Assembly (NCBI GenBank): GCA_023053685.1
Contig: JALIGW010000005.1
Coordinates: 37,339,480 to 37,403,479 of the forward strand
Length of the DNA: 64,000 bases
DNA from: Diadophis punctatus similis
Lineage: Eukaryota > Chordata > Lepidosauria > Squamata > Dipsadidae
Direction of reading: 5' to 3'
Shown piece by piece: positions 1 through 10,284 of the stretch. The position numbers and the translations under genes are program-made. Every line of letters starts with the position of its first letter. The first letter of the stretch is position 1. The notes under the pieces are model-generated. The model saw only the letters and a list, made by a program, of their open reading frames with translations, had not been told where the DNA came from and ran no database searches.

Positions 1-1013
1 AATTCCATGTTTTCATGTTTCTTCTATGTTGGCAACATAGTCAATAGATATAAAAGGGTGTACATTGCCATTGTGTAAAAACAGTAGATTTCTATAAAAC
101 AGTCCGTGATAGGTTAAATTACAAGTTATTCTCACTATTAGTAGCCAGAAATCTATAAGATGCACCAAGTGTTCAGGAAGAAAAATCTTTGTAACCAAAA
201 ATGAAAGTTCCTTCTGCAATGGAAGTATAAACCACTGTCATAAAGCTACTCTTCCTTTGTCTGTTAGATGGAGTTAGATTGGTCTCCTGCTTACCATTTA
301 TTTTCCATGAAAGTTAAGAGATGCAAGCTCACTCCATTGCCAATGTAAAGATATAGTATGTTTGTTCTCAGTTCTGCAGAGCACAACCAGGATAATACAC
401 AAAAATAAATTCAATGACATTTATCTGTTGATAACATCAACAAAATCAGTATGTTCATTTTTGGCCATAATGTCATGCAACCTTCAAATTTCTAGACATA
501 GCCCATAGATGTTAGCATATGCAACTCAAAAATTAGAACACCACCTACTAATTCAGATAGAGTATCATTTATCTACAAACAATATGCATCTCCTTAAAGA
601 ACAGAATATTTCTTGCAGTATATTCTTTCATGTGTTCCAACTCCCTTTGTCAGATGCAACTTATCTGCTTTGTATCATCTATCACAGTCAACGGTCTTTG
701 TAACTAAACTGTTTATTCTAAATGTTAGCTGACAAATAAAACTATAACGATTCAAATTTGTTAGTTCTGAAGAAAAAAATAATTGAAGATTTTGTAACTC
801 CATAACAAATATTTATCATACAAACTTCATGTTTGTAATATGATCAAGAACAATATTTCTTACTCCAATGAAACTATTATAAAACAATCTCAAGTCTTGG
901 CATAAATATTATTCTTTCTATTTGTGAAAGTACATTCTGCTGCAGTTTTAGTTTAATTTTGTACTTTTGTACGTGCAATGGTTTTTGATCTTAACAATGC
1001 ATATTTTCAGGGA

Positions 1014-1391
<378 letters not shown>

Positions 1392-1510
1392 CCCTGAAAA
1401 TAAGCCCCCCCAACTACTTCCGGGGGAAAGGGGGGGGACATGCCAGGAACCGCTCTTTTTGCGGCGGCACTCTTTTGGTCTGGAAAGAGAGAGAGAGATC
1501 CCTCAAGAAG

Positions 1511-1692
1511 TTTCCCTGCAAAGACCTGCTGAAAAGAGAAGCCGCGAACTTCCAGGGAAACTCCTTCAATGTAAAGGAAAAGTTATCATGAGTGCGACCA
1601 ATTAACAACTTTTCGCACTCGCGATAACTTCTCCTTTACATTGAAGGAGTTTCCCTCAAAGACCTGCTGAAAAGAGAAGCCGCGAACTTCCA
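1511..1692. repeat. Direct repeat pair flanking a 44-bp-arm hairpin
   Basis: A segment containing gacctgctgaaaagagaagc occurs at 1511-1554 and again at 1651-1692. Between the copies, 1555-1598 and 1613-1656 are inverted arms (core tcaatgtaaagga / tcctttacattga) closing on a roughly 14-nt loop. This looks like internal structure of a non-autonomous DNA element that began at 1311. Confidence 0.75.
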
Positions 1693-1982
1693 GACGCTGG
1701 TAAGATCATCAGGCACAATTTGGGGGTGGCGGGGAATGCAGGGGAGGGCCGGGCTGCGAGGCACTCATCTTACCAGCATCTGGCAGTTCGCTGCTTCCCT
1801 GTCGCCGCCTTCCTCACTCGCGTCGCGCCCCTCCCCATCCCCCACCCGAAGTGCTCAAAGTCATTTGATGCATTTTAAAGGGATGCGTTTTGCCTCCCAT
1901 GAAGGGAACTGATGTTCCCCGAAGAACAGGAGGCAAGCATCGGTTCCCTTCATGGGAGGCAAAACGCATCTCTTTAAAATGC
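1693..1982. repeat. Further inverted repeats of the same composite element
   Basis: Inverted pairs are visible at 1693-1713 / 1760-1784 (core gctggtaagat / atcttaccagc) and at 1870-1909 / 1943-1982 (core gcgttttgcctcccatgaag and its complement). The region is GC- and CpG-richer than the flanking intron, which suggests a younger insertion. No coding frame is recognisable. Confidence 0.7.
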
Positions 1983-2196
1983 TTCGAAGGACTTTGAAGC
2001 ATTTTGAAAGGACGCCCGCCACGCCACGCCCTCCCGCCCGGCCAAACCCCAGCGCGAGACGCCCCTCCTACCTCGGTCGCATTCTTACGGTCTTCTCTCC
2101 ACGGCAGCCCGTTCCAAAATAACATCTCGCGAGTTCAAAGTTCTCGAACTTGTGAGGCGTTCTTTTAGATATATATACCGTATATACTCTTATATA

Positions 2197-2285
2197 TACC
2201 ATGTTTCCCCGAAAATAAGACAGGGGCTTATATTTTTTTGACCCCCCCCAAAATGCCCCTGGCCTTATTTTCAGGGGGTGGCTTA
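2197..2285 (+). mobile_element. Mariner-like MITE fragment (CCRTGTTTCCCCG family)
   Basis: After a TA, the motif CCATGTTTCCCCGAAAATAA is followed about 55 bp later by its partial inverted copy (cttattttcaggggg). The family end matches those at 1093, 1311 and 13677. TA at the border fits the Tc1/mariner superfamily target. The assignment is inferred from ends only. Confidence 0.65.
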
Positions 2286-4687
2286 TAAAGAAACCAAAGC
2301 AGAATCTTTTCCAAATAAAAAGTATTTTTAGTATATAAATATTTTGTTTATTTTTAATCATTTTGACATAAACAAACATTTTTGTTTATTTAGTTTACTA
2401 CTGCTGCTACTTCTGTTCAGTTAGTCAATCAATCCACTTTGAACTGTTTTGGAACAGCTTCCATGTTATTATTAAATAGGCTTTAGAATAGCAACTTGAC
2501 TTCATTTATTGTCCTAAATGGATCTTACCAGAACTCCAGAGCAACTTTTATGGATAATTAGCAATGGGCAAGGCTACAGAATGAAGGAGAATGAGGGAAC
2601 TGTTTCATGCAATTCCTTTCAATTTATTTATTAAATATTATATCACTCCATACTGAAGGAAATATTGTCATAAATATGTCCTCAATTAAACATGTTAAGA
2701 AAAAAAATCCACTTATTCTATAAATATTGCAGAATATCACAAGTTCCAAAAGATGAATTCTCATAGTCAGGCAACTGCCCTTAAAATATTGCCTGGGAAC
2801 GTATCCAGTATAAAACAGAACTGGAAGGAAGCAAAAAGTCCTTCCCAGAAGAGAAGCCCATTAAAGCAAAAGGTAAAGATGCAAAGTACACATATTGCTT
2901 CCTCCTTTTTAAATAAATGTTTGAGGTAGATAAGATTTAATTTATACCTTGAAAAAGATGACTGCTGCATGGGTGGAACCAGCATGTATGTGTAAGCTGA
3001 CACACAGAATACATTCAAATATGAAAAGAAGGTTATTCAATATGTGCCTGGAATATATGTGACTAATATAAGAACACAAGAATCAACTTGCCTACCATGC
3101 CTCCTTGATTTGTTGAACTAAAACAAAAGCAACAATTGTATTCATTGGATTGAATCACAGAGCTATAAATATTGCCACTCCACAAAGTTAATAGTCACTC
3201 TAATTCAAAATCTCCATTTGTAATTCAAATCTAAGATTAGACATTGACAGTGAGCAGCTTTATGATTGACACGGACAAACTGCTGTCCAAATAATGACTG
3301 AAGTAGAAAGAAAACCACCAGCATTAAAAAAATGAAATCACAAAGCTATCATATATTTAATTATTAAAGGTAGATTATTTGAAGCAAAGATTTTAGCCAT
3401 GCCTGCCAGCTTAAGAGACTCTTCCTGAAGAATATGGCTTGGGTTCTAAGCTGCACTAACTCAATCAACACTGTCCATGGTCCATCACCCCACCCCCATT
3501 GCATCTTCAGTCCCTTTCACCAAGAAAGGGAGTCCCTCAGTTTTCCAATGGGCTGAGAAGCCGGCAGGGAGTGGATTGAAATCTTTCCTTACATTAAGTG
3601 AACTTTGTTCTGTTAAAAAGTTGCCATATTTTTAAGCTGTTGACAATTAAATCCAAACAATGAAAAAAGTTTTACGTTTATTTAAAAAACTGTCTGTTTA
3701 ACATATTTTCTTAATAGATTTAAGAAAAATATTTACTGTAGAAAAAGCTTAGTAAAGTTAAAAATATATATACTAGTCAGCATAGATGGGCCACTTGAAG
3801 TTCTTAGTCACTAATCAAGTCAGCTAGTTAATAAGCAGTAAATAAATTACCATCTTCTTACTGACATTAATGGAAGAAAATAAAACAGCTTAGTATCACT
3901 AACTGGCAGCTAAACTAGATCAAATGATTGGTAGGGTGAAACTGCTGGGTTATGAATGTTTATGGAAACATGAAAAGTTTAATGAGATGCAGAAGGCATG
4001 CATATACATAGCAATTTATAACACTGAAAGTAGCCCATTAATTCATGGAATTCAAGTATTTGATGTGTAATAGCTAATCTCTGTTCATATTATTATCAAT
4101 GACCCAATTATGAATCTAACATTTTAGGATTATCCAGGAAACAGATGAGGAAAGCCTATCTCACATCATAAATTAGTCTATTCTAAATATACTTCATTTC
4201 CCACACTTTGAAGGAAAGGAACAATATTAAGTAAGTCATTATCATATATTTAAAAGCATTTGGTCTTGATGAAATTCTTATGTTAAGATATGTTCACCAC
4301 CCTCTATAAAACAGCAGTGTAGGATTTCAAAAACAAATAATTGAAGACTTAATCTTTTTAGAATTTGTTTTCTAAATATATTTTCAGTATCAAACTGAAG
4401 CCTTTAGGGTGAAGGAAGTCATATATTGTATGAAAAATCCAAACCACCATTTATTTTTTTATCTATAGACAAAAAAAACCCTTAGCAATATGTAGTAAAG
4501 GAGAATGGGTCTAAGTTCCAAGAACTTTTTTCAGTTTTTTCTATTCCAAGCAGTAATAAAAAATTGACTTATCACTGATTTTGATAGCTACTTACAACCA
4601 AGAGAAATCCATTTTTACTATATCATGAAAGCCCAACACTCATTATTATTCTATGGATTATGAATTTTTATGGTGTTGTTAAATTCA

Positions 4688-4976
<289 letters not shown>

Positions 4977-5528
4977 CTAAAAGAAAAACAGTACAGAATT
5001 GTGACCACAGTGCTATGCGTCAGCAACGATGCTAAGAAAGGAGCGGATAGGGACAATTTGCAGTCTAGATTTTCAATTCGGCACACAATAATCCAACGTC
5101 ACAACCAGAGCAAGTAGCAGCCAGCCACATGCGGTTTCTCACATGCAGTTTCCCACAAGTTTATCGCTGTAGGTTTACCAACCTAATCATCATATAATTC
5201 GTACTAAGTTCTTCTAATCACTCAATGCATATGACCAGGCTCCAGAGACACTATCTAAAAAAGATGTGTTGAGTCTGAAAGTTGAGGAGTGACAAAAAAA
5301 ATGCCCACTTGATTCTTCCAGATAAAGGATCCAATATTAAACGGTGAGCATGTGTGCAAAAAAACAGGCAGCTGTATTCAAGTCCTGCCCCTCCTTATTC
5401 AATAGCACAAACTGCTAACATCGCGTCAGATGCAACTCTCCTTTCCTTGGTGGTTGAAAACTTCAGCAATCCAGGAGAACGGAACATCGCATCTTCTTTC
5501 CTACCCCAGGCACGACAGGTTTGCCTTC

Positions 5529-5570
5529 AAGAGAGCATTTTGTCTATTGGGAGAGCATTTTGTCTATTGG
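5529..5570 (+). repeat. 20-bp tandem duplication
   Basis: Two consecutive exact copies of gagagcattttgtctattgg lie in the presumed SLK first intron, between the bidirectional promoter and the ATG exon. Confidence 0.9.
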
Positions 5571-5901
5571 GAGAGAGGCAAGAGATAAAAAATTAAGTGG
5601 CAGAAGAATATACTCAACCATTTTTAAAAAATTATTCCTCCCCCCCGCCCATCAAATTAAAAATGAAATGAAAAGTTATTCCCTATGGGAAAACAGACTT
5701 ATATGAAAAAGCCTCCTCTCCGTTTACCACCGCTCCCCCTTTTTTCTTTTCGTTGGAGAAAGATGGCAGAAAAATAGGTTGGGACTTGGGAGCAGAGTTT
5801 TTCCAGGAAAAGCAGCGACCCTCAATGATGGCAGCTGCTGGTCTTTTCCAACAAAAAAAAAAGGGGGGGGGAGGAGGGGAAGATGGGAATGAGAAACTCA
5901 C

Positions 5902-6300
5902 CAGCCGAGACGGATTCTCGTCTCCCCGCAGCAGGAGAGGCGATGGGGAGGATGACGCCCGCCGCGTTACTTCCTGTGCCTTCCTCCCCCCCCTCCCTCA
6001 GACAAGGAGGCGGAACACACAGGAAGGAGGCTCGCTTACTGTGCTCTCCCTCCCCCCCCCGTCCCTTGCTCTTGTTCTCTCAACCGCCGCCGCCGCGCGC
6101 CCGCACGCAACGCAAACGCCCCTGGAATCTCTCCCAGCGCTTTCGCCCACACCCCACGCGGCGCCGGCGCCTCCTCCTTCGCCTCCTCCCTCTACCGAGC
6201 TACGCAGGCGCTCTGGCACTCCAGTTCCCTCGAGTGCGTCTTTCCCCAAGCTTTCATCCTTTCGCCGTAATTCCCTCCTCCTGTTCTTAACCACCGGATA
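5902..6300 (-). other. SLK: Candidate SLK non-coding exon 1
   Basis: Reading the minus strand out of the CpG island, the sequence ggctg|gtgagtttc gives a strong splice donor with the exon ending at 5902. It pairs naturally with the acceptor at 4977, giving a first intron of about 0.9 kb and a start codon in exon 2. The upstream limit (transcription start) is not determinable; 6300 is a rough guess. No coding potential is claimed. Confidence 0.45.
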
Positions 6301-6430
6301 TTACAACAAACAAAAGGCGGGACAGAAAGCCAAAGGATGAAATCTCTTCCTGTTTCTCTGCGCTAGCTCGTTCTGTCGGACAACGTTCCGCCTCCGTGAA
6401 CAAGCCAATGAGAGCGCCGCCGGTCTCTCT

Positions 6431-6441
6431 GGCGGGTAAGG
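6431..6441 (+). other. STN1: Candidate splice donor of STN1 non-coding exon 1
   Basis: The sequence ggcgg|gtaaggc at the right edge of the CpG island is a near-consensus donor with the exon end at 6435. STN1 in other vertebrates has its start codon in a downstream exon, in line with the first coding exon here being about 9 kb away. A second acceptable donor (gcttgg|gtgagtgc) lies at 6930/6931, so the choice is not certain. Confidence 0.5.
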
Positions 6442-6507
6442 CAGGCCGGTTTTATAATTGAGGTCAGAGGAGAGCTGGGGACGGGGACGCGGGGGAGGGG
6501 ATGAGAG

Positions 6508-6556
6508 AATTCTTTATTGGCCAAGTGTGATTGGACACACAAGGAATTTGTCTTTG
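6508..6556 (-). mobile_element. Short 3'-end fragment of a CR1-like LINE
   Basis: About 50 bp (attctttattggccaagtgt...) match the 3' ends at 19996-20110 and 24840-24920. The copy lacks the AATAG tail array. It lies about 70 bp inside STN1 intron 1. Confidence 0.8.
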
Positions 6557-6660
6557 AATGGAGAATTTTACTATGAGTGGAGTGGAGGCGCGAGGAGGCC
6601 CTAGTATGGTTTCGCGACTACAGAAAGCCCGGTGTGGGGGGGTGTTCGGTTTATTTAGGC

Positions 6661-6788
6661 CAGGGGTCCCCAAACTTGACAACTTTAAGACTTGTGGACT
6701 TCAACTCCCAGGATTCTCCAGCCAGCTGTGGAGAATTCTGGGAGTTGAAGTCCACAAGTCTTAAAGTTGTCAAGTTTGGGGACCTCTG
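6661..6788. mobile_element. Palindromic hAT-type MITE, 128 bp, with 8-bp TSD
   Basis: The element begins CAGGGGTCCCCAAACTT and ends with the complementary GGGGACCTCTG. Nearly the whole length is one palindrome (arms carry acttcaactcccag / ctgggagttgaagt). Direct duplicates of atttaggc (6653-6660 and 6789-6796) flank it. The 8-bp target duplication and CAGGG ends are hAT hallmarks. Relatives occur at 14556, 43227, 51249 and 53359. Confidence 0.93.
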
Positions 6789-7189
6789 ATTTAGGCGCTT
6801 CCTCTGTAACACCGCAGGACTAGGAAAGCAGGAACAGAACATTTAAACACACCCGACTGGTGTGCTGGGCTGGGAATCTGAGACTTCATTTACTCTTCGG
6901 ACGATCACTTTCTTTAAACAGAATGCTTGGGTGAGTGCGGTTAGTTCTGACAACTTTGAGGGGGAGATCTGCAGTTTAGCCCTCAGTCCTCAGCCAGTCT
7001 GGAGCCACCTAACGTACCTTAAAATCGGTTCAAGAGGAAATACATTTTAAAACTTGCCAATGTTTACATGAAAAAGCATGTGGTGTATATCATCATATCC
7101 AAATTATGGTAGTCTTGAATAAAATCTTTTATCTCGGATTGATGAAGCTGCAAAGGCCGTGTGTGGAAGAATTAACGTTAGACTGTATA

Positions 7190-7403
7190 TCCCAAAGGTG
7201 CTTTTTCAAGAGACAAACTGGACTTTCTTGTTTTTCTTGGAAGAGGTTTCGCTTCTCATCCAAGAAGCTTCTTCAGCGCTGAAGAAGCTTCCTGGATGAG
7301 AAGCCAAATGTCTCCCAAGAAGAACCAGAAAGTCCAGTTTGCCTCTTGAAAAAGCACCTTTGGGGCAACCATGACCTGGATGACTGAGAATCTCCATAGA
7401 CAA
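7190..7403. mobile_element. Foldback element with 87-bp arms and a 12-bp target duplication
   Basis: 7191-7277 and 7278-7364 are inverted arms meeting without a spacer at agc|gct. A 39-bp non-palindromic tail (7365-7403) follows. Identical 12-mers ttagactgtata flank the unit at 7178-7189 and 7404-7415. The duplication length is too long for hAT or mariner and is more typical of target-primed retrotransposition. I do not recognise the family. No protein is encoded. Confidence 0.8.
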
Positions 7404-8203
7404 TTAGACTGTATACTTTTTAAAGAGTAAAAAGCTTTGTGCCTGGATGTTGATTCAAAAGCAAGTGTCTGCTGACCTCAAAAGAGCTTTACTGGAGTAA
7501 ATATAAATACAGTAGTTTCAATAGGCATGAAACATTGTAACAATACTTTTGTTATGTAAAGGCTTATGTTGAGAGAAAGGAATGTCCAAAGCTACTTATT
7601 CTAGGAGAATAATTAGGGTTGTTGCTTCCATTCTTGGTCTTAAAGCAAAAATGCTAGATTACTCTTATCACCTGTTTTGCAAATTCAGAGTAGTTCCATT
7701 GCTATTTCTTTTTTGTTGAACATGGTGTATAGCTTCCCACTTTTCACTAATGTTTATTAAATCCATGTGTTATAATTGAAATTCTTTCATTTTTATTTGA
7801 GAACTGGAGATTTCTCCATAGTGGTTTGAGATAACATCCAGGAATAGGAATGGGTTAACCTCGTCTGTTCAGTTGATTGGACTGAGTCTATCAAAGTTGT
7901 GATGCCACACCTCTATTGCTAGGGTACTCCAGCTTTTGACTTAGTCCTTCAGTCGGGACAGACGTGTCAAGAGTTTCTCCTTAAATTGGTTACTTATTCC
8001 TGGATGCTTCATCATCACCTAGAAGCCTTTTCCCCCCCAGAATTTGACATCGATCCAGCTAGTGAGTAATACCAGCTGACTCCCCTTCGGGTGGTTGAGT
8101 CGCTGGGTGATTCCCGGTGGCAAGGGCTTTGGCTCTAGCCGCAGGAAGTGCCCTCTGCTGCAGTTTATCTGATCTTCTACGTTGAGCTGTCATCGCTCCG
8201 GAG

Positions 8204-8668
8204 TGTCTGTGGAGCTTCGCGCTGCCTTGTCAACAGCAGAGGCAGCCATTGTGGAGCTCCACGCTCCCTTCAATCAGGGAAAGGAGCGGTTTTGTGCAGC
8301 TTTGCGCTCCTGTGGTGGACGAGTCGGGCAGTCTGGTATGAGCTCCACGCTCCAAGAAGAGACTAATTACCGCCTGACATTATTGCCAGCGCTGAGGGGC
8401 TGGTGGAGTCCCACGCTCCCGCCTAAACGACCTGGCGGCTCAGCACTCCGTTTCGAGACTGTCTTGCTGTTTTACTAATCTTGACAGCGCCAAGTGTCTA
8501 CAGAGCCCCGGGCTCCTGATACACAGATGGAGCCTCGTGCTCCTGAAAGCCAGAAGAGCAATTCCTGTTTCCCCACTACCCCCTGCAATGGTTGCCGTGG
8601 CTTCCGAGCAGCTTTGCGCTCTAATCACCTTGCCGCCAGCGCTACTGATTGTTTGGAGTCTTGTGCTC
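8204..8668 (+). repeat. Recurring GAGCyyCrygCTC motif inside the DIRS element
   Basis: About ten variants of a 13-15 bp imperfect palindrome are spaced irregularly over 460 bp, e.g. gagctccacgctcc (near 8253 and 8340), cagctttgcgctc (8298 and 8611), gagcctcgtgctcc (8529), gagtcttgtgctcc (8656). No open frame of convincing quality runs through the block. It occupies the place expected for the element's 5' leader/gag. Confidence 0.7.
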
Positions 8669-8823
8669 CACTTCCAAGCCTCAGAACATAGCTCTAGGTG
8701 CTGAAGCGGATTTGCCCCCCTCCACCCCCATTTTTACAGTGATTTCTATTCTGCTGTACCAGTGAGCCAGATCTCCCTGCTAGTCTAAGCTGCTGCAGCC
8801 AAAAGGGCGCGAAAACTGAAACC

Positions 8824-8996
8824 AAATGGCTGACACAGAGGCAATTGGGAGCTGCCCTGAGACAGCTAGAACAACACCAGCAGACCATAGAGCTACTAAA
8901 TACAGCTCATGGTAAAGGAAACAAGCCTAAGAAGCCTTCTAAGGCTGAGCTGAAGGTTGGGAGGCACAGAGACCAGGCCCTGGAAGGCATTTTGTC
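8824..8996 (+). pseudogene. Gag-like remnant of DIRS element
   Basis: One frame (tgg ctg aca cag agg...) encodes a glutamine-rich potential coiled coil (e.g. GAALRQLEQHQQTIELLN) followed by a lysine-rich stretch (KGNKPKKPSKAELK). It then runs directly toward recombinase sequence. DIRS Gag proteins have such composition, but this is inference from position and style and no diagnostic motif is present. Confidence 0.4.
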
Positions 8997-9905
8997 ACTG
9001 GTGTAACAAAGGAGGTATTTCCCCAGTAGATGTTTCCATAGCCCAGGTCGTGGAATTTCTCCAAGATGGTCTGGATAAAGGGCTCTCGCCTAACACCATC
9101 CAGAGGCAGGTTGCGGCCCTTTCCTCTGTGTTGGCCTGTGTGTCACTAGAATCACTTGCACAGCATCCCACAGTCAGGAGATTTATCAGGGGCATGACTA
9201 ATCTATGCCCCCCAGTAGTGCACAGGTACCCTACCTGGGACCTGTCGAGGGTATTGAAATCCCTCACTGGGGCCCCATATGAACCCTTGAGATCTGCCAG
9301 CCTCTGCCACCTGTCCTGCAAGGTGGCGTTCTTGGTGGCTATTACATTGGCCAGGTGGAACTCTGAGCTGGCGGCGCTCTCAGTAAGGAGTGACCTGTGC
9401 ATATTTCACACAGATTGTATAGTTTTGTGGTTGGACCCCTCCTCCGTCCACAAGGTGAACTCTTGGTTTCACAGGGCGCAGGAGCTCATCCTACCCAACT
9501 TCTGCCCCAATCCAGTCCACCCCTTGGAAAAACGGTGGCACACCTTGGACACCTTATGGTCTCCGTATTTATGTTAAAAGAACCGCCAACATGAGGAAAA
9601 CAGAGGGCCTGTTTATTTCCTTTCAACCGTCACCTTGGGTAACAAGATATCTCCTACTGTGGGACGTTGGTTGAGATTGACCATCGCCAAGGCATACGAT
9701 CTCCAGTGTCTCCCTAGACCTACGAGGGTGACAGCACACTCAACTCGAAGCGCAGCAACGTCGGCGACTTGGCCTACGCAGGTCTTTTTAGAGGAGGTCT
9801 GCAGGGTGGCCACTTAGTCTTCACCTTCTCCGTTTATTAGACACTATAAATTGGACATCTTCACCTCGGCGGAGGCGGCATTCGGTCGCAGGGTCCTTCA
9901 ATGGG
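8957..9905 (+). pseudogene. Tyrosine recombinase (DIRS YR) pseudogene
   Basis: The N-terminal SAM-like/core-binding part is clear (WKAFCHWCNKGGIS, then FLQDGLDKGLSPNTIQRQVA). It is followed by the first catalytic arginine region (TLARWNSELAAL, about 9343-9378), the HxxR box HSTRS at 9737-9751 and the nucleophilic tyrosine in FIRHYK (Tyr codon 9845-9847). This is the catalytic R...HxxR...Y set of DIRS recombinases, which integrate a circular DNA intermediate. The frame is broken by shifts around 9560-9630 and by a TAG (9815-9817) where a tryptophan is expected, so the copy is dead. Upstream RT/RH is absent. Confidence 0.88.
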
Positions 9906-10284
9906 TCCATATGGAGGGTGAGACCTCGGACCAGACAGTAGCCCACCCATAGGACAGCCAGCTTTGGTATGTCCCATTCCTGGATGCTATCTCAACCCAC
10001 TATGGAGAAGGGGTGTTGGTCTTACCTGATACGCTCCTTCTCGTAGGGTTGAAATAGCATCCAGTCCCACCCAAAGACTGTCTGGTCCTCAGCCAGCAAG
10101 GAAACTCTTCGATATTGACATGTCGAGTCTGTTCCTACGTCTTCATCAAAAACTGGAGTGCCCTAGCAACAGAGGCGTGGCATCACAACTTTGACAGACT
10201 CAGTCCAATCAACTGAACCCATTCCTATTCCTGGATGCTATCTCAACCTTACAAGAAGGAGCATATCAGGTAAGACCAACGCCC

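Larger units (their letters stand above)
5890..6480. promoter_or_regulatory. CpG-island bidirectional promoter of SLK and STN1
   Basis: The only strongly CpG-dense stretch between the two divergent genes (for example ggcgccggcgcc near 6161). It holds ETS-like sites (acttcctg near 5969, cttcctg near 6345) and a CCAAT box at 6405-6409. Divergent splice donors leave it on both sides: 5902/5901 on minus for SLK and 6435/6436 on plus for STN1. No TATA box is evident, as usual for CpG-island housekeeping promoters. Long open frames across the island are composition artefacts. Confidence 0.75.
7823..10284 (+). mobile_element. Defective DIRS-type tyrosine-recombinase retrotransposon
   Basis: Inverted terminal repeats of about 155 bp (7823-7977 and 10093-10248) share long blocks such as gatccagttgattggactga-like and tcaaagttgtgatgcca sequence. 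An inner segment (10012-10062) is complementary to the outer right end (10231-10284), which resembles the internal complementary region of DIRS1 elements. The interior retains a Gag-like remnant and a tyrosine recombinase pseudogene but no reverse transcriptase, RNase H or methyltransferase. The 2.5 kb copy is therefore internally deleted; family members are usually about 5-6 kb. It lies in STN1 intron 1, sense to the gene. Confidence 0.85.

Noticed and set aside
5753..6340. Long open frames on both strands across the CpG island, suggestive of a coding exon
   Set aside because: Low-complexity Pro/Ser/Ala/Arg translations typical of GC-rich DNA; no known domain, and splice donors on both strands mark it as promoter/5' UTR.
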